Assembly (NCBI GenBank): GCA_027605045.1
Contig: JAQFWX010000003.1
Span: 2,356,001 to 2,420,000, forward strand
Length of the DNA: 64,000 nucleotides
Direction of reading: 5' to 3'
Source of the DNA: Phallus indusiatus
Lineage: Eukaryota > Basidiomycota > Agaricomycetes > Phallales > Phallaceae
The notes beneath the pieces were generated by a model that saw only the letters and a program-made list of their open reading frames with translations, ran no database searches and was not told the origin of the DNA. Made by a program: the position numbers and the translations under genes. Positions 44,378 to 57,409 of the stretch are shown here, in pieces (within the stretch, counting starts at the first letter, position 1; each line of letters starts with the position of its first letter).

Positions 44378-46032
44378 ATGGCAAGACAAACCAAAAAGCT
44401 AATCAAGGATTATAATCAGCACACAGGCCTCGTTTCATCCCCTCAACAAGGGCAGCAACCCTATGGAACTGCGCATACACTCATTTTGATCGAGGAATCA
44501 GGTGCGTATCGTTTTCTATCACTACGGATAAATGAGAAAACTAAGTGTTCGCATCGTTACGTCAAGACCTTGGATAGTTGTGGTGTCGCAGCCTTCCGAC
44601 CCCCGTAATTGCACCAGACTCGGTGCAACGCTTACGAAGTTTGTTCATGGAAGGTTCATATTGCTTTACCCTCCATTTGCTGACGGTTATGATATCCATT
44701 AAGGGTATGGAACTCTGGGCTACACCGCATGCATGAAAATGCTGGTACGTGTTTTTTTTTCCTTCTCAGCAGCTCAGAGACCTCTGACCTCTTTTCTTCA
44801 GATTCTGAACTCTTTATTCACTCAGAAATGTCATGCTCAGAACAACGTGTAGTACAGTAGATGTAAATAGAATTAATAGTAATACTTATAATAATAATAA
44901 TAATAATTGTGGTGAATATATAGTAGGAATATGAAGCGGGAACAATGTCAACAGACGAAGTGATCGGCCGACCGAAAGTACCACAACGCGCACAAATCTA
45001 GCAGATTGCTCATCTGGTATTGTATCCACTTTTCGTGCTCCGTCAGGCGAATTCTGTACGACAGATCGGACCCTAAGTCACACAATGACAACATAACGAG
45101 TTTTCACCGGGCCTCAACGGTAATCCGCTCATTATAATAGTCCTACTAGTAGTACCCTTGTGCCGGCTAGCGAAGAGACCCGACAGCCCACACAACCTCA
45201 ATATCCTCTTTATTTCTCTACAAATTCCCCGGAACAAAATTACCCGCATCAGCATCGACAACAAGATCAGCAATCGAAATCGCTTTAAGTTCAATACAAA
45301 TCACTTTCGAAAACGCACGCATTATTATACTATGTACGTCTAATCATTTAACTTTCATTATCTCATTCTCGACGTCACTTACCAAGCTCTTTGTGGAGAT
45401 TCAGACGGGTTCAGCGCGGGAGAACAAAGGCCAAATGGGATTTCCGTAGTTACGCCAGGCGGAATATCTCGTCTTTATTTTGGAAAACAAGGTGCGTACT
45501 TTTTAGTCACTGTCTCTAAATATTGACAGTATTTCTTACATTCCTATTTCACTGTTACCGGCCATTTATTAATATTTATTGATCCAGCGTTCACGACCAG
45601 TCTCGCACTCTCCAATAAACATCGATATCGTTCTACCCGTCAGGGAAATCCTGTCATGTCTTGACAGATCTTTCGACGCTCTTGGTGAAGATTATACATT
45701 TAAGAATGTCCGTATGCAAATAATTTATCCGCCATCATTGCACTATTTTCTCTTACGAACCCCACGGATTTCTTACTCGCATCTCCCAAAATATACTTGC
45801 AAAAGTATTGAAAACTACGAAATTACACTATCGGAGTAAAACGATCGAGGCATCCTTGGCAGGATGTACAGTTTCAGATCTCCCGGTTATTGTCGAACGT
45901 GCGAATCATGTTGTGTTATCCCATGTTTCTGAATGGGTGGATGGAAGTCAACAATATTGTGAAGATATATATACATATATTCCCAGCGGTCCGAGCCACA
46001 AAGTAGTACGACTGTATGCTCTCAACGAATAG
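44378..46032 (+). pseudogene. Unknown gene or gene remnant
   Basis: Coding-looking pieces separated by GT-AG-like gaps: MARQTKKLIKDYNQHTGL ... LILIEESG (44378-44503, ending at a GTGCGT donor), CGDSDGFSAGEQRPNGIS ... LYFGKQ (45390-45490, also followed by GTGCGT), INIDIVLPVREILSCLDRS (45600-45680) and LPVIVERANHVVLSHVSEW (45880-45945). The last two are in different frames with a stop between them. No known domain recognised. Convergent with the DUF6535 gene, stops 13 bp apart. Confidence 0.33.
44888..44907. repeat. ATA trinucleotide microsatellite
   Basis: Perfect ATA run of about six units. Confidence 0.85.
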
Positions 46033-46044
46033 CCCAAACTTCCT

Positions 46045-49000
46045 CTAACAATACGCAGTACGCTTGATGCGACTTTCCCCATAAAATACCTCTCTATACG
46101 CACACCCCAGTTCACGAATAGTATTCATTATTTGGCGAGTAGCTTTGACCACATGTATCTGAACGCTTTTCTCGTCCAATCGGCTACGGAGTGAAAGACT
46201 TGCCGCTGTGTACATATTATCTCTTAGCATGCAGTCTGATGATAATAAACCATTGGGATGAAATACCTGATTCGGACCAGGCACCTGTGCACGCTCTTCA
46301 TTGTCATGATCGTTGTCCAGCATTGCACCTGAGGGCGGAGATGGTTCCTCGGACTGACCTATGATTTGTCCAAACACGGACAAAGACTCCTGCAACCGAC
46401 GATCAAAGGCTTTCCTTTGTTCGTGAAAACGGAAATAGAAGGTCGGGACCGTCGAGTTGAGCCGTTCTCGATCTTTCATGGCAGTAAACAGCCCATCCAA
46501 CTTTTCTCTGTCAATTTTCGATTTCACAAGGAGGAAAAATTGTTTCGGATCCTGTCGGAACCTCACAATCAGTTCCCATAGTCGGCAGAGCACGGACGAG
46601 TTGTAGAAATGAGTGAACAGAAGCATCTTCACAGACTTGAGGAGATCCATTAAGAGTGGGTATATGACCTTGCCTTCTTCACTCGGATTCAAATGATTCC
46701 CCAAGTTTCGAAGACAGGTTGATAAGTTGGACGCGGCTTCGGGGTCATTCGAGATGATTGTGAATAAATGGTGGCGGTTCCGTGACAGGAGCAGGACTGT
46801 AAAAATGGGAGATGTATATTCTGATAAGACTTTGTCGAGATCTCGTGAACACCATTGATATATGAGAGAGAGCTCGTCATAATCCCTACAAGGAAATAAG
46901 GCAGCCTCTTTGGCCCTAATCTCGCCCAGGCACCATGCTGCCTTCTCTCTGGCATCATCTGTCATAGACTCGGACCAGAATGAGTCCACGCAGAGAATCT
47001 CTTTGAAGAAAGTGAAACGGTATTCGGGTGTCCTACGTACAGTGGAGTCATGATAGTATGACTGAAAGCTGTGAAACAGATTTTTCAATGACATCTGTCT
47101 CTCTTCTTTGTTGGTAATTAACGGTTGGTCGGAGGTAAGTTGGCGGTAGACGGTGATAAGGAGACGATAGTGTGTTGCATAGGATTTGGTTTCTGAGGAA
47201 AAGTCAGGTTTGCCAAGTTTGAAGAAATCAAAGAGGTATTCAAATTTCCACCATCCCAACTCGCCACTACCCAAGGATACTAACCCTGCGTTATCTACGA
47301 GTTCACGAGTGGGATCAAATCTATAATAGAAGAGATCCGAACGCGACCCCTGAGACTTGAGTATATACGCAGCCATTATCTCATCCTGATCCCATGACAT
47401 CTGTAGGAAGTAACACCACATGGCTAGCGGGAGCTTGACAGAATCACCGCCCGTGACTCAACTGTTAAGGAATAGTTCGGCTTCAAAAATATCGAGATCC
47501 CGAAAGCGAAGATAGGTTTTACACTCTCCTTCCTCCAGCTCACTTTCGGCCCCATGATCATTGAGTAGACGCAAGTGATGATTGCTAATGTTAGGGCTAC
47601 TCAGCTCACACTAGAGGGAGGGGATCCTAAGATAAATATATTGGGGAGAACTAACTACTCACCTAGAGGGAGGGGATCCTAAGAGAACAAGCTTAGGGAC
47701 CCTCACTCTAGGGACAGCGACTATATACATGAAAAACGATAGCGCGGCGTGCGGCCCTGACACAGCTAAGTGCCAGACGCCCAAACCGAACATAAGCGAC
47801 GTGACGCCTACGGCATCACGCCGGGTACGAGCACGCGACGCGCGCAAGTAGAGAAAGTGGAATAGAGACAGAGGGAGCAAACGGAGGGTGGAGATAATAT
47901 ATGGGAAATATAAATAAAGTAGAGGGGAATATATACCGATGATAATAAATGAGGAAAAATGAGGGGACGCGGTAGCGTACCCTGACAGCTAATACACAAG
48001 AGATCCAGACAAATTCCATAACACAAATCCTGGAAATTTGCCTCGCTGACCTCAAGAGTACGGGAGAGTGCGCCACTAGCCTCTTCGAAGTGTTCAGCAA
48101 GAGTTGGGTGGACAGCTACGGATCGGGCAATAATCCGATGGACGCTCCTATCACCCGAAGCCGTGTAAAGCCATTTGACCGCCTGGAAATCGAGAAAAGT
48201 CGCATTTGAGACAGCTTGTTTTATATTCTCTTCTCTCCACTTTGTGAATTTCGGGATATCGGCAGAAATTATTTCAACTCGATGTTCTTCAATACCATCA
48301 CCACTCAGCTCCAACTCGGAGTCCGAGATGAACATGAAACGACACCAGAAGAGGCCCGAGGTATAGTCAACGAGATGCGGAATCGTACGCCGAGCTTTGA
48401 GTTTCACTTTTTCCCAAACAATCCACAAAATCTTGTTAATCCAACGAGGACTTTCTCGCAGAACGAAAAAAAGAATTCCAGCGTAAATCGTCAATGAGGT
48501 GGTATATGGGCATTCTGGATACCAAATGGGTAGCATCACGGAGACAAAGTATAATGTAAAGGTGATTCCCGTAATCACCACAATGGTCCAGGCGATGCGA
48601 GGGTCCAGTGGGAATAATAATATCATAATCCCTGTGAGGAAAAGACTGACAGCGATGTGAAGAAGGATAGGTAGGAGGTCAACAATCGCTGCGACCTTCC
48701 ACTGTTCGAAACCGTTGAACCGTAATTGCCTCGCCCTCACTTTTTCATTTGGTGTTCCGGAAAACGAAGCCACGTAATAATACAACCATTGTTTAGCCAG
48801 AACAGCAAATAGCGCTACAGAAAGCGTAATCGCCAGACTGGTGAACCATAGACCGTTCACCAAAGATGCGTTTGTGGATGGTGTAAACGGTGAACTAGGG
48901 GTTATCGTTGAGGAGGGTACATTGCTTATAGGTAGCCCACTGAACTGTGCCCTGAGTATTTGGACCGTTTCGAATTGTAATGACGCGGTAACCTGTGTGT

Positions 49001-49930
49001 TATCTTGCTGAAGGCTTGTGGAAGCCTGTGAAATGAAAGTTGTTATAACGCCAGAAAAGAGACCAGCCTGACATGAGAGATACATAAGCCTTGAAAGGCA
49101 TAATAACAAACAAACTTCCGCCTACAAAAACTAGGAGAACATCAACCGTCTCTTTCCATCCTTCTACTCTCTCGCGATCAAATGCCTCGGCTTCGTCAAG
49201 GTAAGTCAACCAAATCCGAGCGTTAGCCGCTGTCTCTTTCCCGAATTCATCTCGTGGATATTTTTGCTCATAATCATATCGATTATTCGCTTATGGGGCG
49301 AGATGTTAAAAGTGTACAGATGACATCGAGTTAGTTAATGAAACACTTACAACCAACATCTGGCGATAATCCCTTTTTCAGCCCGAAGAGCCTCTTCTTG
49401 CGTGCTGGCGCGTTTCGTTGAGTGTACGGAGGATTAGAATTGTTATTGGACGTTTCTGGACCCGGATTGGATGCAGCCTCTACAAGTTAAATGCAGCGTC
49501 AGCGTCAGCGCCAGAGATATTTTCATCTGAACCTCAAAACGAAAAACTGACCCAGAAACTCGCGGAAGAGGCCTACCAATCTTTCCATATTCTCATCCGT
49601 CCCTCCGCCATTCATTGGTACAGCATCGGCAGCCTGAGCCTGAGAATGTTTGTTTTTCTCCTCAGTCGGTTTGTCGTTTGTCCATGATGGCTTGGAACTG
49701 TCGATTTGAATGGGCGCATCGGTTCCTTCAACTTGGTCATGGTCATTGTTCGAACAACCATGATTATTACCATGTGCATCCGGATCGTCCCGTGGGAGCT
49801 TATCCAATTTGACACTCCCAGAGATTTCGTCTTCAGCTCCGGGATCGTCGTTTTGAGGCTCGGCCCATGGAAGGGTGCCATCGCTATTGGCGTGCATTTC
49901 CATCCCATTCAAACTAGTTGTTTCGGACAT
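46045..49930 (-). pseudogene. DUF6535-domain membrane protein, broken by solo LTR and a stop
   Basis: The minus-strand gene starts at ATG 49930 (MSETTSLNG) with an Asp/Asn-rich N-terminus. Two introns follow, then FGKETAANARIWLTYLDEAE and DVLLVF joined to AGLFSGVITTFISQAS, the start of the DUF6535 helices. Next come ALFAVLAKQWLYYYV, EQWKVAAIVDLLPILLHIAV and FPLDPRIAW, then a roughly 650-residue soluble C-terminal region of helical repeats to 46045. A solo LTR (47589-47987) interrupts the codons after LLCIS. Downstream of it the frame resumes (NHHLRLLNDHG) but meets an in-frame TGA at 47458-47460 before reopening through MWCYFLQMSWDQDE. The family is basidiomycete-specific and of unknown function. 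Confidence 0.75.
47589..47987 (-). mobile_element. Solo LTR (gypsy family of 10072-16590)
   Basis: 399 bp, duplication GCTAA at 47584-47588 and 47988-47992. Closest to the solo LTR at 17933-18331. Confidence 0.93.
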
Positions 49931-51479
49931 ATAGGTGAGATCGTCACTTGCGAGATATGATTTCGTGTTGAGGCGTTGGGGATGCTTATAACGTTGCCAC
50001 AGAATATTATCAAACCGATATTGTCTATTAAATACTACGCACCCTGTCAACATGTCACGGTCGCTTCTCATTTCAACCTGTGCGCGGCAGTTCAAAAGTC
50101 TGTGTGAACCAATCTGATTGGATAGCAAATGCTCCTACTGCGATAATCAAATCAAAAACACTGCAATTTGAAATTGGCGATGATTAGCGACAATTTTAGA
50201 ATAACAAAGAACTGTCAGACGTCTGCTTAGAAAGATAAAGTTAGATGAAACTTCAATTTGTGAAGGCAATCGTTGGAAGGAGATTGGATTTGCTATGCAC
50301 GTTCAGTTTATTTCACCGTGAATAAAGGACTTTTAACCTCATCGAAGGTTGCCGGAAGGAACAATACGAGCTTTAGGAGACTTGATGGACCCCATCCAAA
50401 TTGCTTCGAGATCTATGGAGTCGGCTATGTGTAGGTGCTTTCATTTTTCGGCGCTATCACCGCAATTACTGCCATGATAAGATTCAGCGTGGATTGCGTT
50501 GGGTCAGTACCGATTTGACGAAAATGCGGTTTGCCTTGAACATCTACGCGAATGACTAACATCTGAATCCGTTGCTGTCTGACACCTTATATATTATATC
50601 TCGCGCATAAATTGCACATTCGTGGATTTCGCTCTTTCCAGCCTTACCTCGATGTCTTTAGTGCAGACTGGGTTGAGAAGCCTGAAGTTACTCACAATCA
50701 ACGTAATCCGTTCGTAATCCTACCAGAACCCTTATACCGGCTAGCAAAAAGTCCCGACGAAATTGGGCATTAATCCAGCAAATAATACTGAGGCTATCAC
50801 TTTGTCTCAATGGCCGTTTAAACCGGCAATTTTGCTGTCTGCTATTGCCTCGTACGAAGCTTCTTATGGATTGCAGTCATCGCATGCTCATAAAGACCTT
50901 CAATTAAAATAGTATCGTAAGTAACATGGCTTTCCATCTGAAACTACCGACCCTGCTGCGCTGACATGCTAATCCCTAAAGCAGCATTGAATCAGGACGG
51001 CTCATACAACTTGAACGACCCTCCACAAGAGCCCATCAGACACGCCAAGAGCAATCATATCAGCCCACAAGCTATGTACGCGTGCTGCGTGCGTGCTAGT
51101 GCTCCAGCAAGCCGTGTGGGTGATTGAGGAGGATTGGGGGGTTGTGATTCGGAGGTAGTGGGGTGTTGGGTTTGAGATGGTTAGAAAGGTTGCGGGAAAA
51201 GGGCTGCGGAGAGATTTTGGGCTTGCATAATGGAGAGGTAGGCGAGAAGAAGTGGGAATGTAATGCATTAGGTGATGGGGGGGATAGAAAATGTGAGACG
51301 GCGGTGTGAATGCAGAGGAATGAATAAAGAGCTTAAGTTCACGGGGGTAGGCAGTTTGTGGGTAGGCCGTTTGTGGGTAGGCAGTTTGTGAGTGGCTTGG
51401 TCGCGGATGAGCATGCCGCTTGAAGCATTCTACAAACGGGAATTAGGATTGCAGACAGTGGAATACAAAAAGGTTGGAC
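49931..51479. other. Intergenic, no gene recognised
   Basis: Upstream region of the DUF6535 gene followed by sequence without supported frames. A short run of repeated TTTGTGGGTAGGC units lies at 51350-51390. Confidence 0.45.
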
Positions 51480-52100
51480 GTACCCTTTACCCGTTCGTTC
51501 TGAGTTTGTCGACGAGATATTCGATAGGAACATTCTGCAACTCCGGGTCGGGTGCCTGTGATGCAGCTACATCGACAGTAACCATAGAAAAAGGTTTTGA
51601 TTTGACTGAAGGAGTGGTTGAATAATATTTAGATGGAAAGGAAGATTCGGTGACTACAATTGGAGGAGGACAGTCAGTCATATCCACGTACATCGTCCCA
51701 AAGTCGTGCGCCTCTGCGACTTCGCTTTCTTAGCATGTTTTCGAGCGAACAAGACAAGTGATGATGAAGATATCGGAATAGGAATGTATAGTTTGGAACG
51801 CAGTTGGCGTCTTACAGGTGTCGGAGACATGGGAGCAGGAGATCCTGTCGACCTAAATTTGGAATTTTTCTGAGCCTTGGTCTGCCTAGCAAGGTATTTT
51901 TGCAAGTTGGCAGGAAGAAACCATTTTTCAGGAGACGATTCTGTAACGATGAGAAGTATGGCTGTGCTTGGCTCAGTGCTCGAGTTCATAAAGACTGGTG
52001 GAGATCGTACAGTACAGTCACAGTCGTAGTCGGTGTGACATGACGCAAGCGTACACCGTGAGCGTCTATTCGGAAATCAGCGGATGGGGAATCTTGTTTT
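51480..52100 (-). pseudogene. Copy of unknown gene family (partner 42600-43450)
   Basis: Open pieces LIVTESSPEKWFLPANLQKY ... SPTPVRRQLRSK ... SSSLVLFARKHAKKAKS, and in a second frame HDFGTMYVDMTDCPPPIVV with a C-terminal stretch ending at 51487. A splice joining the two frames is plausible (CTAAG acceptor conserved in both copies) but not proven. Less decayed than its partner. Confidence 0.4.
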
Positions 52101-52159
52101 GCTCTAGATCTGTCGATGACGCCTGCTAGCTGATCTGCGTCCCCGTCGTCCAGTCCCTC

Positions 52160-52772
52160 TCTATAGCCGCAACCGCAACCAACTCAACAGCAACTTGAAT
52201 CACCCAACTATTAATTCACTCTCGTCTCTTTTCTACCCAGCCTCTTTCCCCTGGCCCAGCAAATCCAACTCCAAATGTTGGACCCGTTTACATAGATGCA
52301 TCTGCTACCGCCGTCGTCGCCAAAGGTGATATTCACACTCAGTCAGATGAAGATTTGGAACCTCCATTAACACCATCACCTCCTCAACCTATCTTTTCCA
52401 GTTCACGATACCCCAAATTGAATGGGTTACACCGCGAGGCTTGCGAATATTGACGAAGAAGAAGGGAGTATCGTCAGAATATGATGATACTAGACGAGTC
52501 TTGCAAACAGTCAGAGGAATCGCCATACTGTGAGTCATGCAGGTCATGCGACTGATAGTGGGGATGTTGATGCCAAACTCAGGATACTTTTTCGATGCTC
52601 TTGGCGTAGGAGGTGTACAACAACAGGTCGCGCTACCATCGCAGAACCTGCCCGGCTATCCCATACCCGGCATGCTCCAGCAATGTGCAACGCTTTCGGA
52701 AAGGATCAAAGTCAGGTAAGCGGAGAATTCTGTTGCGATCCCCAAACCGTGATACGTGCGCGCAGGAGCGTA
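52160..52772 (+). other. Coding-looking fragments of unknown gene
   Basis: Pieces such as PLSPGPANPTPNVGPVYIDA and PNSGYFFDALGVGGVQQQV read openly and may be exons of a gene cut by the Plavaka element at 52773. No domain recognised. Confidence 0.25.
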
Positions 52773-52786
52773 CATCAGTAATCTGG
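52773..52786 (+). repeat. Plavaka terminal inverted repeat, left
   Basis: CATCAGTAATCTGG, flanked by TA; exact inverse of 59842-59855. Confidence 0.8.
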
Positions 52787-52809
52787 TTTTGCGGCGAGCG
52801 CTTAATGTT

Positions 52810-52885
52810 TAGTCTCAGACCTTGCGCATCTCACGCCTCGTTAATCCGATGCTCTCAGACCGCCACAGACATTCTGAGACCCGGT
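52810..52885 (+). repeat. Subterminal repeats, left end of Plavaka
   Basis: TCTCAGACC, CTCTCAGACCG and CTGAGACCC in 75 bp. The right end (59640-59700) has the inverse forms (CGGTCTAGGAAC twice, CGGTCTGGGAC). Such clusters are typical transposase-binding sites of CACTA-like elements. Confidence 0.5.
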
Positions 52886-53026
52886 ACTTACTCTTTTTTT
52901 AATTTTTTGTTATTTATCGCCGTATATTTATCCCGCTCCTTAATACATGTCTGTCCTTACTTTCTTAATGTCCGATCAGTGAGTACTAGTGAGTGCTTGA
53001 GCGCACAGGTTGGATTCTGATGCTAT

Positions 53027-56000
53027 CTAGAAAACACTTTGGTATGTCGCTTTGCTATCAAAACTATTGATCCAAAATTCATCCACTCGTGCTATACAGT
53101 TACCTCCATTGATTCTTTCTCCTCCACCATCCAAATCTATCCCTAAACTCCCAAACTTCGGTGACAGCGGACATGGCTGCACAACAGAGTCTAGCTGGAT
53201 GATCTCGCATCTGCGCGAACCATCATCATTGTAAGCCTTGACTGCCGTATACATCTTCATGACGGGATCCAACTGATGTATATTAAATAGTTCAATGAAT
53301 CCGAGATGAGGCGACGCTTGATCCAGTGCTGGGCGAAAGACCATGCGGAGTTGACCAATCTGGAAGCCTAAAATGAGGTAGGTTTATCAACGTCTGCAAG
53401 CTATGTGAAAAAATGACCTTTAATTCCAACTTGAAGAGCATCGCCGTCTGGATCTGTATCAACGAAAACCACATTACCAACACCCATATTTGGCGGCGGC
53501 GCACGAAGTATACATGTCTCGGCTCGATCATGTATTGGATCCAGTACCGGAAGTATAATCCGAAATATCGTCCAAATATCCAAAGAAGAATACTTGTCCG
53601 GCATTGCATCTACCATATAGGCCCACCCTCGTCCTTCAGCAGTATCACCATACAATAATTTGGCTTCGTATCGCTGGACGGCGCCTTCGAAAGCAGCGGT
53701 ATCTACGTCAAACCAATCTTTTGAAAGTGCAGCCGGAAGCCGCAGTTTACTCCAGCGGGGCCTTATAGCCAAAGTTGGCTGGTATACCTGGGTTGGAATT
53801 GGGACCAATGAGAGGTGTGCTTGTTCTTCGGTATCATTGTCTATGCTGTCTAACTCTTCTCCGTTAGATATTCCATGTCGCCAGGCAAGGTACCTGTCAC
53901 GATAACAAATTTTTTCCTCGCGATCAAGCAGTCGAACCATCTGTAGAGCATACTCTTTGTGCCCTACATTATTGTAAAGGTTTTTTGCAATTTTGATGTG
54001 ATAATGTTCTGATGTTTCCGTGCAATAGTTCGCAGTCGCGCCTAGCCTTCGAATGAACTCCGGATAATGAAGACGAGTATGAAGTTTCGGAATATTGAAG
54101 TGTTCAATTACACCTCTTTTTCCTCTGCGTGCACGAGTCAAAATGAAAATATCTTTGTGTTCGTGGAACGTGTCATTGTAAGCGCTAAGTTGACAGAGTG
54201 TTTCTTCGGTGTGCGAATGATATTGAGCTGTATTGTCAAGCGCCGTGTTCCGAGCCTATCCCGGATAAGTCCGGTCTAGTACGAAACACATGCGTGCGGA
54301 TAAAGAGAGTACGGGTGTGAGGGACTTGGCTTCAGCTTGTACGCTGCGCCCACTCGCCCAACTTCAGATATCCCTCGATTTCAGAGAACGAGAGAAGTAC
54401 GTAACTAGTACGCACAAGTCCGACGTTAAGTACGACGACGAACTTATGTTGCCCAAGATGTCTGACGACGACTGGGACTTGAGCTACGTGCAAGTCCGCA
54501 ACTAAGTACGAGACGAGCACGCAGAGTACGGAGAAGAACAGAGACGGAGTAGATAAGAGAGAAGAATAGATTTATATTCTGACTGAGGAATCCCAGCTAC
54601 GAAACTGGGGCTTAAATACATGAGTATAAGGTGCCTATACTAAAAGGAGAAAAGGATACGAAAGGAATGGTGGTTTCTAGGACGGATGGAACGGGCAGAG
54701 TCCGGACTAACCGAACCCCTGGTTAGTCAGGACATCGAGCGGACAACCCCCATTTGGAAATGAGCGGATCGGAGGGCTGTGCATGAAGTACAGAGTAGTA
54801 CGCACGTCGTACGAGCTGCGTACTTGGGGGGAGATAACGGATCACGGGGTGTGACTTACGTAAAGCTCCGGGAAAGGTCACGGGGCACGCCGGGCGTGAC
54901 ATGTATAGATGAAATCAAGCTCCGCTCTTGTTGCACGGATTGCCTCTCGCGGGACTTTAGTATGACCGCTAATAGCAGTCAAGAAGTATTTTTGAAGATC
55001 TCGATGCTCCTTGCCTGACCACTGGGAAATCTTCGAGATTCCTGCTGTGAAGTGTCGAGATCCTGGCCACTTTGGCATTCGCGTAAGTCTTGAATCCAGC
55101 TCTGCTTTTCCTACTAGGTTAACGTTCCACGTAACCAGATGATCTTTAAAGGCCTTATGAAGACCGTGTAAGACATCAGGGCAAATAACTTTGCAGATGT
55201 CGAGTTTAGTAAAGTCTGTCCACCATGGTTCTTCAACGCCACTAAGGCCAATCTCTTTAGCTTCTTGTGCGAACTTCCATGTATCCGCTTCGGGCCATTT
55301 TTGACGAATTATCTGAAGTTTTTTGAGAATTGAAACACCGGTACGAGGTCTGTGTTCAGCGTTAAGCCCAAGTTGTGAATGGTCAACTTCGCAAGGGACA
55401 CATTTGCTAGCACCAAGACATGCAATGAGTGCTTGTTCTGGGAGATCGCAGATGTATGCAATTAGCCGTAAGATTTCCATCCTTATATATCCTTCGCTAT
55501 CAACCATTTTGACAGGTATTGTTTCATGCTTTCGAAGACTGGCTAGAACAATAAACGTGCACTCGTGATACAATCGGCTCTGCAAGATTCCAGGCATTTC
55601 TTTTCTTTGCGTTTGTGTTGCAAACTCGAGATTTGGAAATTTTCCTTCCGGAAGGTAAGCAATGCACAGAAAAGCTCGACGACTTGGTGCTGAACGAACA
55701 CGTTCCCGGATGTGTGCAGATGAAAGTAACAATGGCTTCGTTTTTTTGTCTCCAGAGAAGTTTGTCAAGTGAGTACTGTCACTTGAAAGAATATAAGGAT
55801 GAATTGTGATGCCTTCTGGGTATTCAGATTGCATCTCCATCCACGCATCGCCTGTTGCCATCTCGTTGTAGCAGCGCTCTGTCATGGCTTCATCAAGATA
55901 TTCCTCGTACGGTACGTAATCCTTTTCTTCCGTAAATTCAGGATTAGCTTCTAGCCATTTCAGGCATTCTAAAGCGTCCCTGTATAACAACAGCTGCGGG

Positions 56001-56694
56001 TCATTAGGTGCTTCAGGAAGAGTCACCCATACAGCTTTCCAAGGTGGCGCTCCGGACAATGATTCAATCCTATTGGTCAAATCCTTTGCTGTTTTAAATG
56101 ACGGTGCGTGGTTTCCAAGTTTTCGAATCTGATGAACAATATCAGGATGTTTTGATGAGAAAATAAATTGATAAAACTAACCCAGTCTGATTTCAGGAGC
56201 TCATCCACTCCGGTAGCGGGAAGACCGCTTGATGCAATCCACTTTGCAAACTGCCACTCATCCATGCTTGCAAAAGGATATGTTACATTCTCTCGATCAA
56301 CTTCTCTTGCTCTGGTTGCTTCGTATGGAGTCTGTCCCCGGCCGTATGTTCGATTATCCCGTGTGAATGGATAATGTCGGTAACGGTAAGAAGTATTGTT
56401 CAATTCAACCGAAGGATCAACATGTGATAAATCGAATAGGACCGGTTCAGCACTCGAATCTTCCATCATCAGATCATTACTTTCGTCGTCCTGAGCCAAT
56501 CCAGTTGTTTCATCATGTGCGGGTTCTGATTGTATTGTTGGCCAATTTTCAACGTCATCGGCATCATACAATGGTAAAGCCTGGGCAGTTTTCTCTATCC
56601 AATCCTTGCATGGTCTTGACTTGCTAATATGGGTTTGTAGTGCCCGTGAAGATTTGAAGAATTTAACGCAAGTTGGTGCTGGACATAATACCAT
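53027..56694 (-). pseudogene. Plavaka transposase, interrupted by solo LTR
   Basis: Exon 1 is 56694-56182, the intron 53 nt, exon 2 begins at 56128 and exon 3 is 53367-53027. Taking out the solo LTR 54234-54901 and one TGTAT leaves an open frame of 963 aa. The N-terminus has a zinc-finger-like CPAPTCVKFFKSSRALQTH. The core shows family hallmarks: SGAPPWKAVWVTLPEAPND, ILSSDSTHLTNFSGDKK (DDE-type acidic residue), CPDVLHGLHKAFKDH and SQWSGKEHRDLQKYFL. The C-terminal part includes HIKIAKNLYNNVGHKEYALQM and ends ARVDEFWINSFDSKATYQSVF. It is a nuclear cut-and-paste enzyme acting on the 14-bp inverted repeats. Only the LTR disrupts it, so loss of activity is recent. It is divergent from the DUF6532 gene over a 105-bp shared promoter. 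Confidence 0.88.
54234..54901 (-). mobile_element. Solo LTR, family related to the gag-only element
   Basis: 668 bp, TGTCAAGCGC...GGGCGTGACA, duplication TGTAT at 54229-54233 and 54902-54906. On the minus strand TATTTAAGCCCCAG ... CAGTCAGAATAT mirrors the promoter and start region of the 21427 LTR. Confidence 0.88.
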
Positions 56695-57015
56695 TTTTGG
56701 ATAATAATAGTGTTCTCTAAAATTATGTAACTATGCATACCGGGGTGAAAATATTTAGCGCTGTGACTAACAGCTTTACAGTTTCACTTTTTTTTTCTAA
56801 TGGCTCCACGGTCTTCGATACCTAATGTCAAGCGTGTATCAAAGCAAACACAAAAAAATATGGTTTGGAACACACAATCTCCTCTAAAATTGACTCATTA
56901 TGTTTTAGGCCGGTCCAAAGACTTCTGGAGTTCAAACTCGGACAAGATCTCAAAGCAATATCCAAAGCCAAGTTCTACCAGCAGTGCAAACCCAGTTGTT
57001 GCCACAAATGACATC

Positions 57016-57409
57016 TGTCAGGGTACGTCCCAGGTTTACGGTCATTCTAGTATATTAGCGTAGTATAGTATAACCTACTTAGATGCCTACGTGCTCTACG
57101 TCGGTCATACGGTACCCGGTATACCGGTCCGTACTTGTCCTCGCGTATTCTCCCGAACTCTCCCCGTTTCTCCGTTCGCTCCATTCTGTCATGTCTCCCT
57201 CTTTCTCTATGTCATCCGTATGTCCTCGGCTACCGCTCTTCCTATTGGTAGATAATGCACCTGATAGCTATTGGTTAGAGATAGCGTAATCATGTATATA
57301 TACAACTGTGCGCGCATGAGTAGTTCCTTGCGCTATTATAGACTGGGTTACTGGGTTATAGTAGCAGTCCGATCCTTAAGTCTAATCGCTGAACGGTCGT
57401 GCCCTAACA
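57016..57409 (+). mobile_element. Solo LTR, second gypsy-like family, in DUF6532 exon
   Basis: 394 bp, TGTCAGGGTACGTCCC...CCCTAACA, duplication ACATC at 57011-57015 and 57410-57414. Confidence 0.93.
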
